From assembly GCA_038205805.1 (NCBI GenBank), contig JBBRBO010000008.1, positions 10,176-74,175 of the forward strand: DNA of 64,000 nucleotides, in the 5' to 3' direction. The position numbers were made by a program, and so were the translations under genes. The DNA is from JBBSBY01 sp038205805. GTDB taxonomy: Bacteria; Desulfobacterota; Desulfomonilia; Desulfomonilales; Desulfomonilaceae. Below, piece after piece: positions 1-8,654 of this stretch. The notes below the pieces were generated by a model. The model had not been told where the DNA came from. It saw nothing but the letters and a program-made list of their open reading frames with translations, and did no database searches. Positions within the stretch are counted from its first letter, which is position 1. Each line of letters starts with the position of its first letter.

Positions 1-227
1 CTGCACAAAGACCTGCGAAGAGACCTCGCGCTCGCTTGAGCATAAACGCATAGAGTTTACATCGGTTTTTTGGCACTACGAATATCCCAAGCGGCGACTT
101 TCATCAAGCGCCCTGAAGACATAATTTACATCGCCGGCGGGGAGTCAATCCGTGAGCGGACGCTTATCGTCCGCCTCACCACACGATAGATTCGCTTTCT
201 TCTCGGGCGGCATGGAGGAATTACATA
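1..227. other. Upstream non-coding region with a hairpin
   Basis: No gene is supported here. The stretch holds a strong inverted repeat at 152-179 (arms GTGAGCGGACG and CGTCCGCCTCAC around CTTAT, one bulged base). It may be the terminator or mRNA end of a gene left of the window, or a leader element of the permease gene at 228. A TGGCAC at 71-76 looks like half of a sigma-54 site but lacks the GC of the -12 element. Confidence 0.4.
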
Positions 228-1319
228 ATGCATGACTTGACACTAGAAGGACTCAAGTTCATTGACTTGACTTGGATTTCAGTATCGTTTCTCTTCATAG
301 TGGGTTTCATCGGCGGCCTGGTTAGTGGATTTATTGGATCCGGGGGCGCTTTTGTGCTCACACCGGGCATGATGAGTTTGGGAGTGCCGGCGGCCGTGGC
401 TGTGGCGACAAACATGTGCCACAAATTTCCAAAAGCCATGGTGGGAGCTTACAAACGCTATAAGTACGGGCAAGTAGACCTAAAACTCGGTATCGTCATG
501 GCTATTTCAGCTTCCGTTGGTGTCCAAGGCGGCATCATGATTCAGGAAATAATCCTCACTAAATGGGGCGAAGCGGGTTCCAACCTCTACGTGAGCCTCT
601 GCTTTGTGGCGGTCCTTGTCTTAGTCGGCGGATACGTATTCTATGACGCCTGGACGAGTTCCAAGTCCAATCTTGGCGATCAGGTTTCCAAATTGGCCTT
701 GCGGCTCCAGAAGATTAATCTGCCGCCTATGATTCACTTCAAGACTGCCAACGTGACCATCTCTTTGTGGTTCACCATTCCCGTCGGCTTGGCCACTGGT
801 ATGCTTGCGGCGACAATCGCAGTCGGCGGCTTCGTGGGCGTTCCCGGCATGATCTATGTCGTAGGCGCATCCGGCTTGATCTCATCCGCTACGGAACTCG
901 TGATCGCTTTCATCATGGGTCTGGGCGGCTCGATAAAGTGGGCGGTTCATGGAATGGTGGACATTAGGCTCACACTCATCATCTTGGCCGGCTCATTGCT
1001 CGGCGTGCAATTAGGCGCCATCGGCACCACCTATGTCAAAGAGCACATGATCAAAGTGGTTATGGGAACCATCATGGTTATCGTGGCCGTCAGCAGAGCA
1101 CTCGCAGTGCCTAAGTATCTGGTCCAACTGGACATCATTTCGATGAACGCAACCGTCGTTACGTATATGACCCAGGCGAGCTTCATCATCATGTGTCTGG
1201 CACTCAGCATCGGCGCAGTTATCATCCTTGGCGCCATGTGGAAGGGCTATCGGGCCTCTAAGGCGGAAGAAGCGGCTTTCGCTCTACCTCTCGCCGAAGA
1301 AAGCTACGAACACGTATAA
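228..1319 (+). CDS. TauE/SafE (TSUP) family membrane permease
   Basis: This is a polytopic inner-membrane protein of 363 residues from the TSUP family, whose members export sulfite, sulfoacetate or other small organic anions. The N-terminal repeat carries the glycine-rich turn GGLVSGFIGSGGAF (about residues 29-42), and the second half has the related GLATGMLAATIAVGGFVGVPGM (about 187-208), so the two-fold repeat of the family is visible. Several hydrophobic segments follow each. The start is supported by GGAGGA ten bases upstream of ATG. It is followed by a terminator at 1357-1390 and then a universal stress protein gene in the same direction. The substrate cannot be read from sequence; sulfite or a sulfonate is a guess that fits a sulfur-metabolising anaerobe. 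Confidence 0.88.
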   Translation: MHDLTLEGLKFIDLTWISVSFLFIVGFIGGLVSGFIGSGGAFVLTPGMMSLGVPAAVAVATNMCHKFPKAMVGAYKRYKYGQVDLKLGIVMAISASVGVQGGIMIQEIILTKWGEAGSNLYVSLCFVAVLVLVGGYVFYDAWTSSKSNLGDQVSKLALRLQKINLPPMIHFKTANVTISLWFTIPVGLATGMLAATIAVGGFVGVPGMIYVVGASGLISSATELVIAFIMGLGGSIKWAVHGMVDIRLTLIILAGSLLGVQLGAIGTTYVKEHMIKVVMGTIMVIVAVSRALAVPKYLVQLDIISMNATVVTYMTQASFIIMCLALSIGAVIILGAMWKGYRASKAEEAAFALPLAEESYEHV

Positions 1320-1356
1320 GCTGCATTTTGCGGCGTAACTTCCGCAACGGGATCTC

Positions 1357-1390
1357 ACAAGGGAGCCTTCCTTCAAGAAGGGTCCCTTGT
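1357..1390 (+). terminator. Rho-independent-like terminator after the TauE gene
   Basis: Arms ACAAGGGAGCCTTC and GAAGGGTCCCTTGT pair with one mismatch or bulge around CTTCAA, and TGTGTTT follows. It sits 38 bases after the permease stop codon and before the usp gene, which suggests the two genes are separate transcription units. Confidence 0.75.
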
Positions 1391-1519
1391 TGTGTTTCGA
1401 AACAGCGGTTGCATGGTGAGCTTAGACATCGAACGGTTGCTTCCAAGTCCGGAATAGTCGAAACTTCACTGGACAAATACGCGAGCCGTCGATGAAAGGC
1501 CCGCTTTAAGGAGCGTTGC

Positions 1520-2368
1520 ATGAAAGTATTGGTTGCCGTGGATAAAGGCCCGGAATCGCATATGGCCTTGGCGTACGCCTGTCACCTGATGGAACATTTT
1601 GACGCGGAAATTCATGCCGTGTATGTCAAACCGCAGGATCTTGAGATTGCTTCTGATAGCTTCTATGCTCCCTTTTTCTCGAAAGACGGGCTCCAGGAGT
1701 GGTTACGGGATGATCTGGAGCACATGCAAAAGAGCACTGAGGACACCTGTCGCCATTGTCTGGCCGGTCGCGTTCCTTGCACACCTTTGGTGGTGAGCGG
1801 TGACCCGGCGGAGGAAATCCTCTTCAGCGCCCGCGAAGGTGATTACGACATGATCGTCATGGGATCACACGGGCATTCGGCGCTGAGGGGCTTTCTTGTG
1901 GGGGCCGTTCACGCAAAGGTCCTGTTGCATACCCGACGGCCGGTGCTCCTGGTGCGGGATTACCGAGAGATCAATAGTGTGCTCATCGTCTACCGCGGCT
2001 CGCAATGCGATCAAGACGCCATACGATTTGTCGGCCCACTCCTCGCGCGTAAGAATCCCAAGATCACGGTGCTGAGTATTAATGAGCGAGATCGTCCCGC
2101 AGACCCTGAGATTCCTCAGATGGATTTAACGCTCATAGAGCGGACGCTGGCGCAGTATGGTCACAAACCCGATATTCGGATGGTTAACGGCGACTATGTT
2201 GATGAAACTCTCAAAGAGGTCAACCGAATCCCGTACGATCTTCTCGTGCTCGGCGCCCATGCCCACGAGAAGGGAAAACTCTTCCGTGTGATAAGCGATG
2301 AAGCGCTCAATGTGGTCCGCTCAACGACGAGGCCGGCCCTCATCTTCCGCGACAAGGGAGAGACATGA
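1520..2368 (+). CDS. Universal stress protein, tandem UspA domains
   Basis: A cytoplasmic protein of 282 residues with two Usp domains in tandem. Domain 1 (about 1-148) begins MKVLVAVDKGPES and ends with the nucleotide-loop pattern MGSHGHSALRGFLVGAV before PVLLVRD. Domain 2 (about 151-282) begins SVLIVYRGSQ and ends with LVLGAHAHEKGK and RPALIFRD; its phosphate loop is degenerate, so only domain 1 looks able to bind ATP. The start has AAGGAG seven bases upstream. It follows the TauE-like permease and precedes, tail to tail, the NtrC-type regulator. Usp proteins are usually induced by starvation or other stress; no sigma-54 site was found directly upstream. Confidence 0.9.
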   Translation: MKVLVAVDKGPESHMALAYACHLMEHFDAEIHAVYVKPQDLEIASDSFYAPFFSKDGLQEWLRDDLEHMQKSTEDTCRHCLAGRVPCTPLVVSGDPAEEILFSAREGDYDMIVMGSHGHSALRGFLVGAVHAKVLLHTRRPVLLVRDYREINSVLIVYRGSQCDQDAIRFVGPLLARKNPKITVLSINERDRPADPEIPQMDLTLIERTLAQYGHKPDIRMVNGDYVDETLKEVNRIPYDLLVLGAHAHEKGKLFRVISDEALNVVRSTTRPALIFRDKGET

Positions 2369-2476
2369 AATGCGGTCGGCTGAATCCGATTGTTTGATAG
2401 GCTTGCATTGTGGCGCTACCGCGAAGCGTCGAGGGCGTCACCTCTGAACCGAAGACATTCGCCCTGAAGACGCGCA

Positions 2477-3838
2477 TTATTCCAAGTTGTAGCGCTTTAT
2501 TTTTCGCCAGAGCGACACCCTGTCGATCCCGAGCGTTTCGGCGGCCAAGCTTCTGTTGCCGTTCGTTTCCTCGAGCACTCGCTTGATGTATTCCACTTCC
2601 TGTTCTTCCAGGGTTGGGAGCCTGCCGTCCTTGCGACGATACGTGGTGATTTGGAACTGTCGAATATCGTCGGGTAGATGTTCGGGCTCGATGTCGCCGT
2701 CCGATACGAGAGCAAGGCCGCGCTCGATGATGTTTTCCAATTCCCTGATGTTGCCGGGGAAATCGTAATTACTGAGGATCTCGGCGGCTTCCTTTGAAAG
2801 ACGAGCGGGCCGACGCCCCATTCTCGCTGAATGTTTATCGAGAAAGTAATGGGCAAGCAACGGAATATCGCCTTTGCGTTCGGATAGGGGCGGGAGCGCC
2901 AACGAGACTACATTCAGACGATAGTAAAGGTCCTTGCGAAAATCGTTGCTCTGCATGGCTTCTTGGAGATTGCGGTTTGTCGCGGCCACAAATCGCACGT
3001 CCACATTGAGGGTGTTAGTTCCGCCGACACGCATCATCACCCTTTCCTGGATCACCCGCAGGAGTTTTACCTGCATATTGGGCGACATTTCGGCGATCTC
3101 GTCGAGAAACAGGGTTCCCCCCTTGGCCAATTCGATAATTCCGGGCTTAGTAGCGTGCGCGCCGGTGTATGATCCCTTTTCATGGCCAAAAAGCTCGTTG
3201 CTGAGCAGTTCTTCGCTGAAAACGCCGCAGTTTACGGCCATGAATGGGCCGGCGACGCGCTTGCTTTTTTCGTGGATAAACCCGGCGAGGAGTTCCTTGC
3301 CCGTCCCTGATTCCCCTTGGATCAGCACATTACAGTCTGTCTGAGCCACCTGTGCCGCAGTCTTGAGAATCTTAGTCATAGCGGCGTCTTTGGTCACAAT
3401 CTTTGTGGACCCTGACTCCTTGAGGCGCTGAAGATCCTCCTTGAGCTGCACATTCTCATGCTTAAGGGTTACCTTTTCCACGGCTTCACGGACAACCTTG
3501 CGGACCTCATCAATACGATAGGGCTTGGCAACGTAATGGTAGGCGCCGTTCTTCATGGCCTCTATTGCGGTGTCCACTGTGGCATGCCCGGTTATCATGA
3601 TGACTTCGGTGGCGGGATGCAGGCGCTTGACTTCCAGTAGGATCGCCATTCCATCCACCTTTTCCATCTTAAGGTCCGTGAGCACGACATCGAAGGTCTC
3701 GTTGCGCACCAGCTCCATGGCCTTGACGCCGGTATCAGCCGTAACGATTTCGCCTGCTTGCTTTTTGAGAATGTGTTCCAGATTCGAGAGCGCCAATTCT
3801 TCGTCATCGACGATCAGGATTCGCGGGGAATCTATCAT
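2477..3838 (-). CDS. NtrC-type sigma-54 response regulator
   Basis: A bacterial enhancer-binding protein of 453 residues. The receiver domain (about 6-120) has the acidic pair D11-D12, phospho-acceptor D55 in VVLTDLKMEK, T83 and K105. The AAA+ domain has Walker A GESGTGKE (175-182), the sigma-54 contact loop as GSYTGA (222-227, Tyr instead of the usual Phe) and Walker B LFLDE (243-247). A Fis-type helix-turn-helix closes the protein. It overlaps the kinase gene at 3835-5268 by four bases, so the two are one translationally coupled two-component pair. The likely target is the divergent usp gene at 5761, which carries a sigma-54 promoter; that assignment is inferred from position. Confidence 0.95.
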   Translation of the reverse strand: MIDSPRILIVDDEELALSNLEHILKKQAGEIVTADTGVKAMELVRNETFDVVLTDLKMEKVDGMAILLEVKRLHPATEVIMITGHATVDTAIEAMKNGAYHYVAKPYRIDEVRKVVREAVEKVTLKHENVQLKEDLQRLKESGSTKIVTKDAAMTKILKTAAQVAQTDCNVLIQGESGTGKELLAGFIHEKSKRVAGPFMAVNCGVFSEELLSNELFGHEKGSYTGAHATKPGIIELAKGGTLFLDEIAEMSPNMQVKLLRVIQERVMMRVGGTNTLNVDVRFVAATNRNLQEAMQSNDFRKDLYYRLNVVSLALPPLSERKGDIPLLAHYFLDKHSARMGRRPARLSKEAAEILSNYDFPGNIRELENIIERGLALVSDGDIEPEHLPDDIRQFQITTYRRKDGRLPTLEEQEVEYIKRVLEETNGNRSLAAETLGIDRVSLWRKIKRYNLE

Positions 3839-5268
3839 GAGGGCGACTCCACGTCCTCAGGAATTTGCACCGTAAATACCGCGCCCTGACCCTCTTCGCT
3901 GTCCACCCGCACGGTACCGCCGTGCCGAACGATAATGTCGTGAGTGATGAAGAGGCCCAGTCCCGTGCCGTGACCCACGTCCTTTGTCGTGAAAAACGGA
4001 TCGAAGATGCGCTTTCTGTCTTGTTCGGAGATTCCCTTGCCTGAGTCTCTGATGCGGACTTGCACTCCGCCGTTGGCAGTCTCTTTGGCCGTGATTTTCA
4101 CAAAACCCTCTCCGTCGATCGCCTGCACCGCATTGGAAATAAGGTTCATAAAGGCCTGCTGCATACGCTGCTTGTCTGCGCACACCGTCAGGCTCTCGTC
4201 TATTTCTGTGGTTACCTGAACTGAGGCTGGTATTTGGCCGTGGAGCAAGCTCAAGGTCTTCTCAAGGGCGTGTTTCACGTTGAAACACTCTTTGGCGAAT
4301 TCCCTATTCCGTGAGAACTCGAGCAGGTTGCGAACAATTTCGCGGGCTTTGTCCACCTGCTCCAGCACCTTACGAAGCAGGTTCTTTTGCCAATCTTTGT
4401 CCGCATCGTCGAGTTCCTCAATGAGAATTTCACAGGACGAGGAGATGTTGGACAGCGGATTGTTTACCTCGTGGGCCACGCCGGCCAGCATGGTCCCTAA
4501 TGAAGCGAGTTTCTTCGATTCGACCAGTTGTTCCTCACGGACCTTGAGCTGCATGGCCATCCTGTTGAATGAATCGAATATTTCTCGAATTTCCTTTTCA
4601 GGTGGTAAATTTTCTATGGGCTCAAAATGGCCAAGCGCAATTCTGCGAGTGCTTTCGCCCAAGCGCCGCAAAGGTCGTAAAACCTTCGAAAAGAGAAATG
4701 TCGCCGTGCTCATGAGTCCCAGCGCCACCATTGCGAAGGCCACGAGCTGCAAGCGCATGGTGGTTTCAAGTGTTTCCTTGATGGATTGCCTTTTCTTGCG
4801 AATGACGTTTTCTGAAAAGTTAATAAGCGCTGAACCGTGTTTACGTATCTTGGATTCGTACTCGACACGTTCCGCGGGCGTCTGAGGGCACGTTTCGGCG
4901 CGCGTTTCCTTTGCGCAAAGAGAAATCAGATCTCCGTATGCGTCGAGGCTGCTCTGGAACTCCGTAACCTTTTCGGGAGAGGATAATTCCTTAATTTTCA
5001 GTGAGTTCTTATCGAGAAGTTCTTTCACTCGTTGCAGGTGATACAAGGCCGTGTTGAGAGATTGATCGTCGGCGTACAGAAAGTAGTTCTTCTCAAACCG
5101 TCGAATCTCCAGCACGGATTCCTCAAGCTTGCTCACATCTTCCAAGTAGCCGATTTTGTCTTCTAATCGGTGCATGAAATAGAAGGCCCCGAAGAGAGTG
5201 GCCCCCATGAGAATTGCCAGCGCTACCATAGAGGTAATAACTTTGTAACGTATACTCAACACGGCCAT
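3835..5268 (-). CDS. Membrane sensor histidine kinase, partner of the NtrC-type regulator
   Basis: A 477-residue kinase. TM1 spans about 12-30, TM2 about 173-193, and the periplasmic part between them is a helical sensor of about 140 residues. A HAMP linker (about 193-246) follows, then the H-box AHEVNNPLSN with phospho-accepting H266, and a HATPase domain with the N-box (NLISNAVQAI), G1 (DSGKGI) and G2 (GTGLGLFI) motifs. It lies just upstream of, and overlaps, the regulator gene by four bases, so the operon order is kinase then regulator. Its ligand is not evident. The helical sensor with a conserved asparagine region (EKNYFLY) resembles those of NtrB/ZraS-like stress kinases, a weak comparison. 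Confidence 0.93.
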   Translation of the reverse strand: MAVLSIRYKVITSMVALAILMGATLFGAFYFMHRLEDKIGYLEDVSKLEESVLEIRRFEKNYFLYADDQSLNTALYHLQRVKELLDKNSLKIKELSSPEKVTEFQSSLDAYGDLISLCAKETRAETCPQTPAERVEYESKIRKHGSALINFSENVIRKKRQSIKETLETTMRLQLVAFAMVALGLMSTATFLFSKVLRPLRRLGESTRRIALGHFEPIENLPPEKEIREIFDSFNRMAMQLKVREEQLVESKKLASLGTMLAGVAHEVNNPLSNISSSCEILIEELDDADKDWQKNLLRKVLEQVDKAREIVRNLLEFSRNREFAKECFNVKHALEKTLSLLHGQIPASVQVTTEIDESLTVCADKQRMQQAFMNLISNAVQAIDGEGFVKITAKETANGGVQVRIRDSGKGISEQDRKRIFDPFFTTKDVGHGTGLGLFITHDIIVRHGGTVRVDSEEGQGAVFTVQIPEDVESPS

Positions 5269-5467
5269 GCTATCAGGCTCCTATGCGAGAGTGGACAACG
5301 GCTGTTTTGTTCCTGCAACGGTCGCCGGCCGACCCTGTGCATGCGTTGGTCTCAATCTCTGAGCGCATCTTGTGCGTAGATCCGGCGCGAAACGCTTCTC
5401 AGATTCGTCACATCTTACGGTAGCCGCCATACGTTTGCGTAGGCTATAGTTGCATTATGAAACTACC

Positions 5468-5484
5468 TGTTGTGAGACGCAACA
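5468..5484. promoter_or_regulatory. Candidate enhancer site for the NtrC-type regulator
   Basis: TGTTGTGAGACGCAACA is an imperfect palindrome (outer arms TGTTG/CAACA, plus an inner G/C pair). It lies about 240 bases upstream of the sigma-54 promoter of usp, a distance at which enhancer-binding proteins commonly act. Binding is inferred. Confidence 0.35.
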
Positions 5485-5719
5485 ACCATTTCCATTAGGC
5501 GCATTATTCTTTCGCAGTCCGGGCTGTATGCTTGTTGTGTCGTCAAATAACACGCCGCCGGGGCAACCGGCTGCTGTGAAGGCGCACGTGCGTCCCTTCA
5601 GGAAAAACGCATGCTGCGCTGTTTAACAATGAAGCGTGCACTGGAAAGTATATTGGAGGCTCATCTGCCGTATGTGCATCCATGGTCCTTCTGTGAAATG
5701 GTTGCAAATTCCGTACTGG

Positions 5720-5737
5720 CCGGCTCACTCTTTGCAT
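5720..5737 (+). promoter_or_regulatory. Sigma-54 (-24/-12) promoter of usp
   Basis: CCGGCTCACTCTTTGCAT matches the sigma-54 pattern: GG at 5722-5723, exactly ten bases, then GC at 5734-5735, with the favoured TTTGCAT. Transcription would begin near 5747, just upstream of the GAGGTGA ribosome-binding site and ATG at 5761. Confidence 0.75.
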
Positions 5738-5760
5738 ACCTTTCGCCCGAGGTGATCAAT

Positions 5761-6384
5761 ATGAAAAGAAAAGCGGAACCCGTTACACATTGCCAAAAGA
5801 CCATAGATGAAAACATAGATACTGCGCCGGGTTCGGCAAAACAGCGGTCACAGGCGCCTACCGCTGAAAAGCCCTCTTTTTTTCAGAAGCTCCAAAGGAG
5901 TATGGCGGCCATAGCATATGCGGAAATGGGCGAGCACGCCGCCGCGACGCAGCTCCTAGATCCGCCCCCTGAGTCCAAGGCTGTTCTCCTCGTGATAGAC
6001 GGGGAAGAGCCCGACCCGGCAAGCTTCACGTATGCGCTCAATCTCTGCCGTAGAAACGGCAACACGCTCGATATACTCCACGTTCTTCCTTCGTCGGCCA
6101 CACGCAAGGTCTCCCGTGCGCGAGAGGCTCTCGACGAACTTCTTCCCGCCGTCAACGAGGCCAAGGTTCCGTTTCGGCTTACGCTCAAGAAGGGAGACAT
6201 TCATAAGGAAATCATCGACTACGTCAACGAAAATCACAGGATTACCATGGTCATTTTAGATTCCTGCCGTGAGCGTCCAACCGGCGCAGCGGCCAAGGAG
6301 CGAACCACATTTGCGGAAGCGCTTGCCCGACGACTGGCGGTTCCCTTGTCCATGGTGAGGCCCAAGAGTCCGACACCGGCCTAG
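5761..6384 (+). CDS. Universal stress protein with basic N-terminal extension
   Basis: A 207-residue cytoplasmic protein. Residues 1-75 are polar and low in structure (MKRKAEP start); the Usp domain fills the rest, with VLLVIDGEEPDPASFTYAL as strand 1/helix 1 and MVILDSCRE before the C-terminal strand. The canonical G-2x-G-9x-G ATP loop is not obvious, so it may be a non-ATP-binding Usp. The start was chosen because GAGGTGA lies seven bases upstream and a sigma-54 promoter ends 24 bases upstream; a longer reading from 5611 would cross that promoter. It is divergent from the kinase/regulator operon and is followed by the Lon-receiver gene. Confidence 0.82.
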   Translation: MKRKAEPVTHCQKTIDENIDTAPGSAKQRSQAPTAEKPSFFQKLQRSMAAIAYAEMGEHAAATQLLDPPPESKAVLLVIDGEEPDPASFTYALNLCRRNGNTLDILHVLPSSATRKVSRAREALDELLPAVNEAKVPFRLTLKKGDIHKEIIDYVNENHRITMVILDSCRERPTGAAAKERTTFAEALARRLAVPLSMVRPKSPTPA

Positions 6385-6587
6385 CCGCGCTATCCACCAA
6401 TAAAAAAGAACACATTCATCCACAGATTTCGGAGATGCACGAGACAGTTTTAGCTCGCTTGTGAGAGAGACAGGGACACAAGAATCGTCAGGCCCAACCC
6501 CCTGTGCCAACCGAAGCGGGGACATTACGGCTTCCCTTCCGAGACCCGCGATTATCGACATGTCATCCCCGAGGGACAAAGTCGTCA

Positions 6588-6617
6588 TTGCCCACCGGCG
6601 TTATCATGCACTATAGT
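6588..6617 (+). promoter_or_regulatory. Sigma-70-like promoter with an operator-like palindrome before the Lon-receiver gene
   Basis: TTGCCC (6588-6593), an 18-base spacer and TATAGT (6612-6617) form a fair promoter. The -10 is embedded in a perfect 12-bp palindrome, GCACTATAGTGC at 6608-6619, where a bound repressor would block polymerase. The predicted start near 6624 gives a short leader to the ATG at 6651. Confidence 0.5.
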
Positions 6618-6650
6618 GCTTCCATCACTCCATCGGAATGCGAGACGCGA

Positions 6651-8654
6651 ATGGCATTTTTTAAGAAAACCGAAGAGCCTCGTCCCACGCTGCCTCAGGA
6701 TCTCATTGATCTACGAGAGGCGATTGCAAAGGCAAAGACGCCGGATAACGTCACGGCAGTAGCGATGAAAGAGCTTGAGCGCCTCGAGAAGACGGACCCT
6801 TCCGCGCCCGAGTATGTTGTCGGAAGCAGCTATATAGATTTCCTCATATCACTACCGTGGAACCGCTATACCGACGACAATCTCGATATGGACCGCGCCG
6901 AACGCATACTCGAAATCGGTCATTTCGGCCTGGAGCAAGTAAAGGAGCGTGTTCTGGAGTATCTCGCCGTCAGGACGCTTCGGAATATGCGCGAGTTCAG
7001 AGTCCTCGTGGTCGATGATGAGGAGTTGGCTCGGTCCAACATCGAGCACGTGCTTCTGAAGATGGGCCATCAGGTTGACGGCGCTTGCAATGGTGTCGAG
7101 GCCTTGGCCAAGCTTGAGGTGTGTGAATATGATCTCATCATTACCGACCTCAAGATGGAGAAGATGACGGGCCAACAGCTCCTGGACCAAGCGAAGCGGC
7201 TCTGTCCATCAACCGACATAATCATGGTGACGGGATACGCCACGGTTGATTCGGCTGTAGACGCGTTGACCAAAGGCGCTGCGTACTATCTTGCAAAGCC
7301 TTTCAAGCTTGATGACCTCCGGTCTACGGTGGAACGGGTGCTCGGGAAGAAACGCACGACGCAAATCACACGTGGACCCATATTGTGCTTTTCCGGGGCT
7401 CCCGGCACCGGCAAGACCTCCATCGGTCAAGCGATAGCGGAGGCATTGGAACGCAAGTTCGTGCGCATTTCTCTCGCCGGTATGCGCGACGAGGCGGAAC
7501 TGCGAGGGCATCGACGCACGTACGTGGGCGCGATGCCGGGACGCATCATCAGCGAATTGAAACGTCTCGGTGTGAAGAACCCCGTGTGTATGTTGGATGA
7601 AATCGACAAGATCGGCCAAGACTTCAAGGGCGACCCTGCGTCGGTGCTCCTGGAGATACTCGATCCGGAGCAAAACCGGAATTTTGTAGATTATTACCTG
7701 GATGTCCCCTTCGATCTCTCGTCGGTTATGTTTATCTCCACGGCGAATATCGTAGACAATTTGCCCACACCTCTGTTGGATCGGCTCGAGGTAATCAATT
7801 TCTCCGGGTACACGATGAAGGAAAAACAGCGCATAGCCGCCGACTACCTAGTGCCTCGGCAACTGCGGGCGAACGGTCTTACGAGAAACACGATCAAATT
7901 CCATTCCGACGCGCTGCTACGGCTCATCAACGACTACACTCGCGAGGCGGGGCTCCGCAACCTGGAGCGCGAGATCGCCAACGTATGTAGAAAACTGGCG
8001 CGCATAGCCCTGAAGAACTCCAGTGATTCACAACCCGTAGTCGTGGACGACGCAATGGTTGCGCACTTCCTTGGCCCTCGCAAGTTCATCCACGAGGCGG
8101 CTGAGGCGAAGAATCAGATCGGCGTCACCACCGGCCTGGTCTACACGGAATTCGGCGGCGAAATCATCTCCGTGGAAGCTGCAATCATGAAGGGCACGGG
8201 ACAACTCATGTTGACGGGTTCCTTGGGAGCGGTGCTGCGGGAGTCGGCCCAGACCGCCCTGAGCTATATTCGAGGAAATGCGGACTCGTTCGGGATTGAT
8301 CCGGACTTCCTCGTGGGGCACGACGTGCATATTCACATTCCTGCGGGGAGCGTGCCCAAGGATGGCCCTTCAGCCGGTGTGACCATTGCGATGGCGCTGA
8401 TTTCTTTACTTACATCCCGTCCGGCTCAGCGCAATGTGGCCCTCAGTGGGGAGATCACTCTCAACGGCGGGCTTTTGCCGGTGGCGGGTATTCGTGAGAA
8501 GATATTGGCGGCTCAACGGGCCGGCGCCAAGATGGTGATCTTCCCTGCCGCGAACAAGATCGACATTGACTATTTACCCGACGATTTCAAGGCTGGGTTG
8601 CGCATCGAGTTGGCGGAGACTGTTTTGGAACTCCCGCCGTTGGTTCTGGCGTGA
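6651..8654 (+). CDS. Lon-family protease with an inserted response-regulator receiver domain
   Basis: A 667-residue ATP-dependent serine protease with unusual domain order. The large Lon substrate-binding N-domain is missing; residues 1-110 keep only the helical neck, ending in HFGLEQVKERVLEYLAVRTL as in normal Lon. A complete receiver domain (about 116-234) follows, with D122-D123, phospho-acceptor D166, T194 and K216. The Lon ATPase then resumes with GPILCFSG, Walker A GAPGTGKT (249-256), Walker B LDEID (315-319) and RGHRRTYVGAMPG. The protease domain has the catalytic pair S574 (DGPSAG) and K617. Start at 6651 is preferred for the promoter just upstream; ATG 6606 lies on the -10 palindrome. 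All catalytic residues are present, so phosphorylation probably controls an active protease. Confidence 0.93.
   Translation: MAFFKKTEEPRPTLPQDLIDLREAIAKAKTPDNVTAVAMKELERLEKTDPSAPEYVVGSSYIDFLISLPWNRYTDDNLDMDRAERILEIGHFGLEQVKERVLEYLAVRTLRNMREFRVLVVDDEELARSNIEHVLLKMGHQVDGACNGVEALAKLEVCEYDLIITDLKMEKMTGQQLLDQAKRLCPSTDIIMVTGYATVDSAVDALTKGAAYYLAKPFKLDDLRSTVERVLGKKRTTQITRGPILCFSGAPGTGKTSIGQAIAEALERKFVRISLAGMRDEAELRGHRRTYVGAMPGRIISELKRLGVKNPVCMLDEIDKIGQDFKGDPASVLLEILDPEQNRNFVDYYLDVPFDLSSVMFISTANIVDNLPTPLLDRLEVINFSGYTMKEKQRIAADYLVPRQLRANGLTRNTIKFHSDALLRLINDYTREAGLRNLEREIANVCRKLARIALKNSSDSQPVVVDDAMVAHFLGPRKFIHEAAEAKNQIGVTTGLVYTEFGGEIISVEAAIMKGTGQLMLTGSLGAVLRESAQTALSYIRGNADSFGIDPDFLVGHDVHIHIPAGSVPKDGPSAGVTIAMALISLLTSRPAQRNVALSGEITLNGGLLPVAGIREKILAAQRAGAKMVIFPAANKIDIDYLPDDFKAGLRIELAETVLELPPLVLA

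Larger units (their letters stand above)
5269..5760. other. Divergent control region between the kinase and usp
   Basis: About 490 bases without a supported gene. It holds a sigma-54 promoter (5720-5737), a 17-bp imperfect palindrome (5468-5484) and a near-palindrome GGTCGCCGGCCGACC at 5320-5334. An in-frame extension of the usp gene back to 5611 is open but has no ribosome-binding site and runs through the promoter, so I treat it as non-coding. Confidence 0.6.

Noticed and set aside
71..90. TGGCAC upstream of the TauE gene as a sigma-54 promoter
   Set aside because: The base pair ten positions after GG is AT, not GC, so the -12 element is missing.
5611..5760. In-frame extension of the second usp gene
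   Set aside because: It would be translated through a strong sigma-54 promoter, has no ribosome-binding site and does not look like a Usp N-terminus.
7209..7673. A 154-codon open frame antisense to the Lon-receiver gene
   Set aside because: Shadow of a strongly coding region; no product.
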